From the NCBI GenBank assembly GCA_042090305.1, contig JBELJQ010000037.1, forward strand, positions 1 through 7,847: a DNA stretch of 7,847 bases. The letters are read 5' to 3'. Every line of letters starts with the position of its first letter. Position 1 is the stretch's first letter. Below the pieces are notes generated by a model. That model was not told the origin of the DNA and searched no databases. It saw only the letters and a program-made list of their open reading frames with translations. This document shows positions 1-6,271 of this stretch, piece after piece. This DNA comes from TMED13 sp042090305 (lineage in GTDB: Bacteria > Pseudomonadota > Alphaproteobacteria > Methylaequorales > Methylaequoraceae). The position numbers and the translations under genes were made by a program.

Positions 1-41
1 TAACGGTGTTGTCGGGGGTTCAAGTCCCTCCGGGCCTACCA
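1..41 (+). tRNA. tRNA 3' end, partial, isotype unresolved (reads an ANN codon)
   Basis: This is the 3' half of a tRNA cut by the window start. Bases 14-18 (GGGGG) pair with 26-30 (CCCTC, one G-U) as the T stem around the loop TTCAAGT at 19-25. Bases 31-37 (CGGGCCT) are the 3' acceptor strand, A38 is the discriminator and CCA at 39-41 is encoded. Read backwards, 9-13 is a five-base variable loop, 4-8 (CGGTG) is the 3' anticodon stem, and 1-3 (TAA) are positions 36-38. U36 followed by A37 fits tRNAs that decode ANN codons (Ile, Met, Thr, Lys, Asn, Arg-AGR). The acceptor end GGCCTACCA resembles E. coli tRNA-Ile, but the anticodon lies outside the window. No tRNA-Ala follows, so the usual rRNA-operon Ile-Ala pair is not seen here. 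Confidence 0.9.
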
Positions 42-80
42 ATGCAATAAAAAAAAGTAAACTTACATGAGACGATGTTA

Positions 81-677
81 TTAAATAGAAATTTTTTCCT
101 TCATCGCTTCTATTAACCCTACAACTCCATTAGGGTTATTCTTAATTACAGACATGAATTCAGCCCTTTGAGTTACAAGCATACTTACTCCATCAATATT
201 AACGTCTAGGATTTTAAATCTCTTATCATCATCTTGATAAATTTTCCAAATTAGTTTTAGTGTTGGTCCATTTTTATTAAGTACATCCATTTTTACGTTG
301 TAGTAATTTTTCTCAAGTAGTGAGTCCACTGCTTTAAATTCACCTTTCCAACCCTTAAATTTTGGTGCATATGTCGAGACTATATATTCATTAAAGGTTT
401 TGACGAATTCAGTTTTTACATTTTTATCGATTTTCTTCCAGTATCTACCAAGAACAAATCGAGAAATGTAGAAGTTATCAAATGAACTTAAATAAAGATC
501 TTTAAAGTTTCCTCTCCTCTCGGAATCAGACAGGCTTTCATCAGATACCCTTTCTATAACTTTTCTTCCTAGTTGCTCAACAAAATATTTACTTTTTTCA
601 GCATTATCTGCTGCATTCAGACTAAAAGATTGAAAAAAAAGACTAAAAGCTATCAGAAATTTCAATTTAGCAAACAT
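81..677 (-). CDS. mlaC: MlaC/Ttg2D-family periplasmic phospholipid-binding protein
   Basis: This 198-residue protein is a probable periplasmic lipid shuttle of the Mla system. In the family, MlaC carries phospholipid between the outer-membrane MlaA complex and the inner-membrane MlaFEDB transporter. Residues 1-22 form a Sec signal peptide: basic start (K4, K6), hydrophobic run 7-20, and a likely cut after LNA (20-22). The mature part has the family's features: the segment FDNFYISRFVLGRYWK (66-81), a central beta-rich part, and the typical C-terminal IDGVSMLVTQRAEF stretch (161-174). Length is normal for the family (about 200). The gene follows mlaA on the minus strand after 4 bases, and no clear Shine-Dalgarno precedes its ATG (cat at 675-677), so it is probably translated by coupling to mlaA. 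It is the last gene before the convergent tRNA. The family call is firm; the direction and partners of transport are inferred from homologues. Confidence 0.9.
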   Translation of the reverse strand: MFAKLKFLIAFSLFFQSFSLNAADNAEKSKYFVEQLGRKVIERVSDESLSDSERRGNFKDLYLSSFDNFYISRFVLGRYWKKIDKNVKTEFVKTFNEYIVSTYAPKFKGWKGEFKAVDSLLEKNYYNVKMDVLNKNGPTLKLIWKIYQDDDKRFKILDVNIDGVSMLVTQRAEFMSVIKNNPNGVVGLIEAMKEKISI

Positions 678-681
678 ATAT

Positions 682-1602
682 CTAATCTATTAAGTTCACC
701 CTTGATTCATTAAAACTTGGATAATTAGACGATGGGAGCACTCCATTGTAATACCTTTTATTTGAGGGTTGAACCTCTACTTTATTAGCAAGTTGAGTTT
801 CTTTTTTGCTGACTATTTTCTCTATCCCGATATTTAGTTCCTCATCCTCATAAACGTCTGTTGGAAGTAATTCAAAACTAACTTCTTCATTTTCAAGTTC
901 TCCGGATATTTCTTTTAGGCGTTTTTGTCTATATAAACTTCTCATCGTTGCATAGAAATCTAGGGAACCTGCCTTTATTTCGTCAACGTAATCTAGATAT
1001 TTTTCACGTCTAGTAACCCCTCTTACTACAGGTCCAGATAACCTTCCCTCTATTCCAATACCATTCATTCTGTATGCAAATGAAAGTGGGTTGGTTACAG
1101 CATCTAACCCCATTCCTATGCTATCCCTAACACTTGAAGGTCCAAAGATGGGGAGCATAACATATGGACCGTCAGGAACCCCCCATACAGCAAGAGTTTG
1201 CCCGAAATCTTCATGTACTTTAGGCATATTTCCAAAATTATCTGTACTTGCCACATCGAAAAGACCACCTAATCCAAAAGTCATATTAACTAAAAATCTT
1301 GCTAAAATATTACCGATACTTTCTTTATTTAATTGAAGAATAGCGTTAGCTAGACTAACTGGAACTTTAGCAGTATCTGCTAGGTTAGAAAGTGGTTTTC
1401 TTGGAACATCAGGTATTTTTCTCCAACCTTTAGCAACAGGTTTGAAGAAGTAATCGTCTAACTTTTCATTAAATTTGAATATATTCCTATTTGTGCCCTC
1501 GAATGGGTCATTTACACCATTATCTTTAGCACCGGAAATAGAAGGGGAAAATCCAGTAAAAACCGTTACTAACATTACAACTAAGAGTTTATTTAATTTC
1601 AT
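682..1602 (-). CDS. mlaA: MlaA/VacJ-family outer-membrane lipid asymmetry protein, without lipobox cysteine
   Basis: This 306-residue MlaA (VacJ) homologue would, by family knowledge, form a ring-shaped channel in the inner leaflet of the outer membrane that removes mislocalised phospholipid and passes it to MlaC. Diagnostic segments are NDPFEGTNR (31-39) with FKFNEKLD (42-49), RFLVNMTFGLGGLFDVA (102-118), DFGQTLAVWGVPDGPYVMLP (132-151) and the closing SLDFYATMRSLYRQKR (213-228). The N-terminus (K2, K5, hydrophobic 6-18, small residues to about A25) is a signal peptide. It lacks the lipobox cysteine of the E. coli lipoprotein, and the whole protein has no cysteine. The in-frame codon three upstream of the ATG (cat at 1600-1602) is TAG, so no earlier start can supply one. 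A tail of about 75 residues (231-306), acidic at 234-265, extends beyond E. coli MlaA (251 residues). It is the first gene of the minus-strand pair with mlaC; no obvious Shine-Dalgarno. Confidence 0.92.
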   Translation of the reverse strand: MKLNKLLVVMLVTVFTGFSPSISGAKDNGVNDPFEGTNRNIFKFNEKLDDYFFKPVAKGWRKIPDVPRKPLSNLADTAKVPVSLANAILQLNKESIGNILARFLVNMTFGLGGLFDVASTDNFGNMPKVHEDFGQTLAVWGVPDGPYVMLPIFGPSSVRDSIGMGLDAVTNPLSFAYRMNGIGIEGRLSGPVVRGVTRREKYLDYVDEIKAGSLDFYATMRSLYRQKRLKEISGELENEEVSFELLPTDVYEDEELNIGIEKIVSKKETQLANKVEVQPSNKRYYNGVLPSSNYPSFNESRVNLID

Positions 1603-1646
1603 TTTAATCTACAATTTATTGTTAAAAAATTTAATTATATACAAAT

Positions 1647-1652
1647 ATTATA
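1647..1652 (-). promoter_or_regulatory. Candidate -10 box for mlaA-mlaC
   Basis: On the minus strand this is a perfect TATAAT, 45 bases upstream of the mlaA ATG. A second one lies at 1634-1639. No TTGACA-like -35 sits at 16-18 bases from either. In DNA of about 10% G+C such hexamers arise easily by chance, so this is a location guess only. Confidence 0.25.
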
Positions 1653-1681
1653 CTAAATATAAGAAAAAAATAGACAAAATT

Positions 1682-1687
1682 TATAAT
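1682..1687 (+). promoter_or_regulatory. Candidate -10 box for the metF-metH-uvrD operon
   Basis: This is a perfect TATAAT on the plus strand, 55 bases upstream of the metF ATG. It would put the transcript start near 1694 and give a leader of about 50 bases. The bases at 1658-1664 do not resemble TTGACA. An imperfect TATACT also occurs at 1649-1654. Support is weak because the region is nearly all A and T. Confidence 0.3.
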
Positions 1688-1728
1688 AAAAATACATTTA
1701 AATTATTTCATAACAACAACTATTAAAT

Positions 1729-1734
1729 GGAAAG
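1729..1734 (+). promoter_or_regulatory. Ribosome binding site of metF
   Basis: GGAAAG lies 8 bases before the ATG at 1743 and is the only purine cluster containing G in the leader. It supports that start. None of the three downstream operon genes has an equally good site, which fits coupled translation from metF onward. Confidence 0.5.
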
Positions 1735-1742
1735 CCCTATTA

Positions 1743-2585
1743 ATGAATAAAATTAACGTATCTTTTGAGTTTTTCCCGCCAAAAAACAAGGTTTCAATAG
1801 ATTCTTTGTGGACGAACATCAAAAGACTTGAACCATTAGAACCAAAATTTATTTCTGTTACGTACGGTGCGGGCGGCTCAACCAGAGAAAATACTCATAG
1901 TCTAGTAAAGGAAATAAAACAAAAAACTAACTTAATTCCAGCAGCACATCTTACTTGTATTGATACCTCAGTCGAAGAAATAGAAAGAATTGCAGAAGAT
2001 TATTGGGTAAATGATATAAAGCATATTGTTGCACTTAGGGGAGATGTTCCAAATACTAAGACTAATTCGGGAGAACTTAAATATGCTACGGACCTAATTC
2101 AGATTCTTAAAAAAAAATTTAATTTCGAAATAACGGTATCAGCATATCCCGAGAAACATCCCGACTCAAAAAATTTAGAACAGGAATTTGATGTATTGAA
2201 AAAAAAAATTGATTTAGGTGCAACTAAAGCTATCACTCAATTTTTTTTTGATATTAACTGTTACTTTGATTTTATTGATGGAGCTTTAAAGCGAGGAATA
2301 AAAATTCCAATTATCCCTGGCATTTTACCAGTAACGAATTGTAAAAAAACAATGCAATTTGCGAGTAAAATGAATTGCAGTGTCCCAGAATCTTTGGTCA
2401 AAATGTTTAGAGGTTTAGATTCAGACATAGAAACTAGAAAGCTTGTTGCAACGACAATTGTTTATGATCAATGTATGAGGCTCATTTCTTCAGGTATAAG
2501 AGATTTACACTTTTACACTCTAAATAGAGCAGACCTATCCTTTGCAATTTGTCATATACTAGGAATAAGGGTATTAAAAGATTAA
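1743..2585 (+). CDS. metF: 5,10-methylenetetrahydrofolate reductase
   Basis: MetF is a cytosolic FAD enzyme that reduces 5,10-methylene-THF to 5-methyl-THF, the methyl donor for MetH. The protein is 280 residues (E. coli 296) and forms a single TIM-barrel domain. Visible family signatures are SFEFFPPK (7-14), whose Glu9 matches catalytic Glu28 of E. coli; TYGAGGSTREN; AHLTC; LRGDVP with Asp101 matching Asp120; AYPEKHPDS; TQFFFD with Gln166 matching Gln183; PGILPVTN; and a C-terminal NRADLSFAICHILGIR close to the E. coli end. The enzyme therefore looks complete and active. The N-terminus is shorter than in E. coli, but the first motif is intact. It is the first gene of the plus-strand operon, with the N-terminal metH gene starting 2 bases after its stop. 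The gene contains A9 (2109-2117), A10 (2199-2208) and T9 (2241-2249) runs, all reading through in frame. Confidence 0.96.
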   Translation: MNKINVSFEFFPPKNKVSIDSLWTNIKRLEPLEPKFISVTYGAGGSTRENTHSLVKEIKQKTNLIPAAHLTCIDTSVEEIERIAEDYWVNDIKHIVALRGDVPNTKTNSGELKYATDLIQILKKKFNFEITVSAYPEKHPDSKNLEQEFDVLKKKIDLGATKAITQFFFDINCYFDFIDGALKRGIKIPIIPGILPVTNCKKTMQFASKMNCSVPESLVKMFRGLDSDIETRKLVATTIVYDQCMRLISSGIRDLHFYTLNRADLSFAICHILGIRVLKD

Positions 2586-2587
2586 CC

Positions 2588-3631
2588 ATGATGAAAACAA
2601 TTAATAAAATTTTGGAGGAAAAGATTCTTTTGTTAGACGGTCCGATGGGCACGATGATTCAAAAAGAAAAACTTGATGAAGATGATTTCAAGGGGTCTAG
2701 GTTTATAAATAATAAAATACCTTTGAAAGGTAATAATGATATTCTTAATATTTCAAACGAAAAGTTAATATATGAAATACATTACAAATATTTAGTTGCT
2801 GGAGCTGATATAATTGAGACTAATACTTTCAATTCAACAAGAATTTCTCAAAGTGATTATGATTGTCAAGAACTCTCTTATGAGCTCAATTACTCTGGTG
2901 GTAAGATTGCAAGAAAAGCTGTTGATGATTATTTAAAGAAAAATTCAAATGAAAATAAGTATATTGCAGGTGTTCTGGGACCAACAAATAGAACATGTTC
3001 TATGTCACCTGATGTAAATAACCCTGGATTTAGAAATGTTAATTTTGATGATTTACTTGATGATTATAAAAATTCAGTTCAGGGTTTAGTTGATTCAGGT
3101 GTTGATATGATTCTCGTTGAAACGGTTTTTGATACTTTGAATGCTAAAGCAGCACTAATGGCAATTAAAATAATTGAAAAAAAAATTAATAAAGAAATTC
3201 CTATTATGATTTCTGCAACAATTACCGACTTATCAGGACGAACTCTTTCTGGTCAAACACTTGAAGGTTTCTATAATTCTATTATGCATGTCAATCCATT
3301 AAGTGTGGGATTAAATTGTGCATTAGGACCTAAAGAGCTTGAACCATATGTAGTAGAACTTGATAGAATTTCTGAGTTTTTTGTAAGTGTACATCCTAAT
3401 GCAGGATTACCTAATGCTTTCGGTGAATATGATGAAACCCCAGAGTCAATGGCTAAATATGCTAAAAAATGGTGCGAAAGTGGATTCATTAATATTATTG
3501 GGGGATGTTGTGGAACAACGCCAGAACACATAAATTTTATGAAAAATAAAATAAACAAAATAAAACCTAGAGTAAAAAGAATATTTGAGCCAAGGCTTCA
3601 GTTATCTGGTTTGGAACCTTTTAAATTTTAA
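2588..3631 (+). CDS. metH: Cobalamin-dependent methionine synthase, homocysteine-binding part
   Basis: This 347-residue polypeptide corresponds to the N-terminal homocysteine methyltransferase module of MetH. It has the opening LLDGPMGTMIQ, the ETNTFNST segment, GVLGPTNRT, and the zinc ligands Cys244 (in GLNCALG) and Cys307-Cys308 (in GGCCGTTPEHI). These match E. coli Cys247, Cys310 and Cys311, so homocysteine activation should be intact. It ends with LSGLEPFKF, the sequence that in one-piece MetH leads into the folate module. I chose ATG 2588, two bases after the metF stop. An in-frame TTG at 2549 would add 13 residues overlapping metF with no family match; ATG 2591 is also possible. It must act with the next gene product, since it lacks folate and cobalamin modules. 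It could alternatively be the first half of one protein broken by a single-base error at 3626-3629. Confidence 0.93.
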   Translation: MMKTINKILEEKILLLDGPMGTMIQKEKLDEDDFKGSRFINNKIPLKGNNDILNISNEKLIYEIHYKYLVAGADIIETNTFNSTRISQSDYDCQELSYELNYSGGKIARKAVDDYLKKNSNENKYIAGVLGPTNRTCSMSPDVNNPGFRNVNFDDLLDDYKNSVQGLVDSGVDMILVETVFDTLNAKAALMAIKIIEKKINKEIPIMISATITDLSGRTLSGQTLEGFYNSIMHVNPLSVGLNCALGPKELEPYVVELDRISEFFVSVHPNAGLPNAFGEYDETPESMAKYAKKWCESGFINIIGGCCGTTPEHINFMKNKINKIKPRVKRIFEPRLQLSGLEPFKF

Positions 3632-3633
3632 AA

Positions 3634-6270
3634 ATGAAACCAAATATTAACTTTATAAATATTGGAGAAAGAACTAATGTAACTGGTTCGGCAAAGTTTA
3701 AGAAACTTATACTTTCCGACCAATTTGATGAAGCTGTCTCGGTTGCTAAGGATCAAATTGATAATGGTGCTCAAATAATAGACATTAACATGGATGAGGG
3801 TTTGTTAGATTCAGAATCTGCAATGATTAAGTTCCTCAATCTGATTTCAGTAGAACCAGATATCGCAAAAGTCCCATTTATGATTGATTCTTCTAAATGG
3901 AAAGTAATTGAATCAGGACTTAAATGTATTCAGGGTAAAGGAATTGTAAATTCAATAAGCTTAAAAGAAGGAGAGAAGATTTTTTTAGAGCAAGCGAGCA
4001 TAATTCAAACATTTGGAGCAGCTGTTGTTGTAATGGCTTTTGATGAAAAGGGGCAGGCAGATAATATAGAACGAAAATATGAAATTTGTAAGAGAGCATA
4101 TGAACTTTTAACAAAAAAATTAAATTTTAGAGCACAAGATATTATATTTGACCCTAATATTTTCGCTGTAGCAACCGGGATAGAGGATCATAATAATTAT
4201 GCTGTTGATTTCTTTGAGGCAACAAAACTTATAAAAAAAAACTTACCATTAGCTAAAGTCTCTGGAGGATTGTCAAATGTCTCATTCAGTTTTAGAGGTA
4301 ATAACCAAGTAAGAGAGGCTATGCATTCTTGTTTTTTATACCATGCCATAAATTATGGCTTGGATATGGCTATTGTAAATGCTGGTCAAATTTCAATTTA
4401 TGAACAAATTCCATTAGATTTAAAAGATTGTATCGAGAATGTTCTTTTTAATAAGTCAGTAAATGCGACTGAAGATTTGATAAATATTTCAAAAAAATAC
4501 TCAGAAAATATTGAAAAAAAGAAGACAACTAATGAATGGAGAAAAGAAAGTTTAGAAAAAAAGATAGAGTACGCATTAATAAACGGTATTAATGAATTTA
4601 TTGAAGATGATACTGAAAGTTTAAGAAAAAAATATAATGCACCACTTGAAATCATTGAAGGTCCCTTAATGGATGGAATGAATGTTGTGGGCGACTTATT
4701 TGGTGCAGGGAAAATGTTTCTCCCCCAAGTGGTTAAATCAGCTAGAGTTATGAAACAGTCAGTAGCTTATTTGCTACCATTTATGGAAGGAGATAAAAAA
4801 AACAAGGTAAAAAAAAAAGGTAAGATATTGTTAGCTACAGTAAAAGGAGATGTTCACGATATTGGTAAAAACATAGTAGGAGTAGTTCTTCAGTGTAATA
4901 ACTTTGAGATAATTGATTTAGGTGTGATGGTTCCCGCTAATATAATCATAGAAACTGCCGTAAAGGAAAATGTCGATTTGATAGGTTTGTCGGGATTGAT
5001 AACACCAAGTCTAGATGAAATGTGTTTTGTTGCTAGTGAATTACAACGAAACGGAGTTAATATACCACTATTAGTGGGCGGAGCTACAACAAGTAAGATT
5101 CATACAGCTATAAAAATTGATCCCCTTTATAACTTTGGTGTTTGTCATGTAACTGATGCCTCTAAAGCTGTTGGAGTTGCTTCAAACCTGATATCAAAAA
5201 GTAAGTTGCAACCATTTATCGACAAACTAAGAAATGAATATTCCCTCTTGAGAGATAATTATTTTAAAAAGGATAAAATTAATACTAATAATATTGACGA
5301 TTGTCGGAATAATAAGTTTAAGATTGATTGGACAAGTTATACTCCACCCAAACCAAAAAAACTCGCCATAGATTATCAGCCAGACATAAGTATAAACAAA
5401 ATTATTAATTTTATTGATTGGAAACCATTTTTTGAAGCTTGGGAGCTTTATGGAAATTTTCCACAAATATTAGAAGATAAGTTAATAGGAAAGGCAGCAT
5501 CAGATTTATGGAGTGATGCAAATAAAATGCTTGAGAAGATAATTAAAAATAAATTAACTATACCCAAATCTGTAGTCGGGTTTTGGCCAGCAAATTCAAT
5601 GGGTGATGATGTAATAATTTTTGATAGTGAAAGAAAAAATGAAATCTCAAAGCTTTATTTTTTAAGACAACAAATAGATAGATCAAATTCAAAAAGAGCG
5701 AATTTTTGTTTATCGGATTTTATAGCCCCCATAAAATCTGGCTTAGATGACTATATAGGTGGGTTTATAGTTACCGCAGGTGACGGAATTGAAAATTTAG
5801 CTAAAGAATTTGAAAAAAAAAATGATGATTATAACTCAATCTTAGTAAAGTCCATTGGTGATAGGATTGCTGAAGGTTTAGCTGAAATGACACACGAAAC
5901 TGTAAGAAAAAATTCTTGGGGATATTCTAAGGATGAAAAACTTAAAAATACAGAACTGATAAATGAGAAGTACATTGGTATTAGACCAGCACCAGGTTAT
6001 CCTGCTTGTCCAGATCATACAGAAAAGGAAACATTGTTTAAATTACTCAATGCATCGCAAAATATTAAGGTAAAATTGACTGAATCTTTTGCTATGACAC
6101 CATCAAGTTCGGTTTCAGGTTTTTATTTCTCAAACCCACATTCATCATACTTTGGTGTGGGAAAATTGTATAAAGATCAAGTGAATGATTATGCTGATAG
6201 AAAAGGGGTAAATATAAAATTTACGGAAAAATGGTTATCATCATCTCTTGGTTATTCACCCGAAACTTAA
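3634..6270 (+). CDS. metH: Cobalamin-dependent methionine synthase, folate, cobalamin and reactivation part
   Basis: This 878-residue polypeptide holds the rest of MetH: transfer of methyl from 5-methyl-THF through cob(I)alamin to homocysteine, and reductive reactivation with AdoMet. Modules in order: a pterin-binding barrel (about 1-270) opening with INIGERTNVTGSAKF and containing FMIDSSKW; a helical cap (about 300-390) with MDGMNVVGDLFGAGKMFLPQ; a cobalamin domain with GDVHDIGKN, where Asp406 and axial ligand His408 match E. coli Asp757 and His759, then SGLITPSLDE with Ser459 matching Ser810; and an AdoMet domain (about 550-878) with RPAPGYPACPDHTEK from Arg784 (E. coli Arg1134) and a late TPSSSVSGFYFSNP. 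With the 347-residue partner it totals 1225 residues, almost exactly the E. coli 1227. The ATG lies 2 bases after the previous stop with no strong Shine-Dalgarno. A10 runs occur at 4809-4818 (cap-cobalamin linker) and 5813-5822. Confidence 0.95.
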   Translation: MKPNINFINIGERTNVTGSAKFKKLILSDQFDEAVSVAKDQIDNGAQIIDINMDEGLLDSESAMIKFLNLISVEPDIAKVPFMIDSSKWKVIESGLKCIQGKGIVNSISLKEGEKIFLEQASIIQTFGAAVVVMAFDEKGQADNIERKYEICKRAYELLTKKLNFRAQDIIFDPNIFAVATGIEDHNNYAVDFFEATKLIKKNLPLAKVSGGLSNVSFSFRGNNQVREAMHSCFLYHAINYGLDMAIVNAGQISIYEQIPLDLKDCIENVLFNKSVNATEDLINISKKYSENIEKKKTTNEWRKESLEKKIEYALINGINEFIEDDTESLRKKYNAPLEIIEGPLMDGMNVVGDLFGAGKMFLPQVVKSARVMKQSVAYLLPFMEGDKKNKVKKKGKILLATVKGDVHDIGKNIVGVVLQCNNFEIIDLGVMVPANIIIETAVKENVDLIGLSGLITPSLDEMCFVASELQRNGVNIPLLVGGATTSKIHTAIKIDPLYNFGVCHVTDASKAVGVASNLISKSKLQPFIDKLRNEYSLLRDNYFKKDKINTNNIDDCRNNKFKIDWTSYTPPKPKKLAIDYQPDISINKIINFIDWKPFFEAWELYGNFPQILEDKLIGKAASDLWSDANKMLEKIIKNKLTIPKSVVGFWPANSMGDDVIIFDSERKNEISKLYFLRQQIDRSNSKRANFCLSDFIAPIKSGLDDYIGGFIVTAGDGIENLAKEFEKKNDDYNSILVKSIGDRIAEGLAEMTHETVRKNSWGYSKDEKLKNTELINEKYIGIRPAPGYPACPDHTEKETLFKLLNASQNIKVKLTESFAMTPSSSVSGFYFSNPHSSYFGVGKLYKDQVNDYADRKGVNIKFTEKWLSSSLGYSPET

Positions 6271-6271
6271 A

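Larger units (their letters stand above)
1603..1742. promoter_or_regulatory. Divergent intergenic region between mlaA and metF
   Basis: This is the only sizeable non-coding stretch and must carry the promoters of both flanking operons. It is very AT-rich: only 13 G or C in the 126 bases 1603-1728. TATAAT hexamers occur on both strands, none with a convincing -35 box at normal spacing. I saw no GC-paired stem, no riboswitch core and no clear operator palindrome. The direct repeat CAACAACAAC near 1713-1720 is the only local compositional feature of note. Confidence 0.6.

Noticed and set aside
1..41. tRNA as part of an rRNA operon (16S-Ile-Ala-23S)
   Set aside because: No tRNA-Ala or 23S sequence follows; protein genes begin within 40 bases.
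49..64. AAGT-AA-ACTT inverted repeat next to an A8 run (T8 on the minus strand), as a terminator for mlaC
   Set aside because: The stem would be 4 A/T-rich pairs with a 2-base loop, too small and weak for a real Rho-independent hairpin.
1475..1726. Plus-strand open frame of 83 codons overlapping the mlaA 5' end
   Set aside because: It is antisense to the mlaA signal-peptide region, then runs through the AT-rich intergenic DNA. The predicted protein is low-complexity (Lys, Tyr, Asn, Ile) with no motif.
1711..1745. SAM-II or SAM-V type pseudoknot riboswitch overlapping the metF ribosome site
   Set aside because: The upstream leader has no GC-containing partner able to pair with GGAAAGCCC, and I could not place the conserved cores of either class.
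2549..2587. TTG start giving the first metH protein 13 more residues
   Set aside because: It overlaps the metF end, the added residues have no family counterpart, and ATG 2588 directly after the metF stop fits both the spacing of this operon and the family N-terminus.
3271..3558. Minus-strand open frame of 95 codons inside the first metH gene, with similar ones inside the second metH gene and uvrD
   Set aside because: They lie wholly inside strongly conserved coding sequence on the other strand and their translations show no family features.
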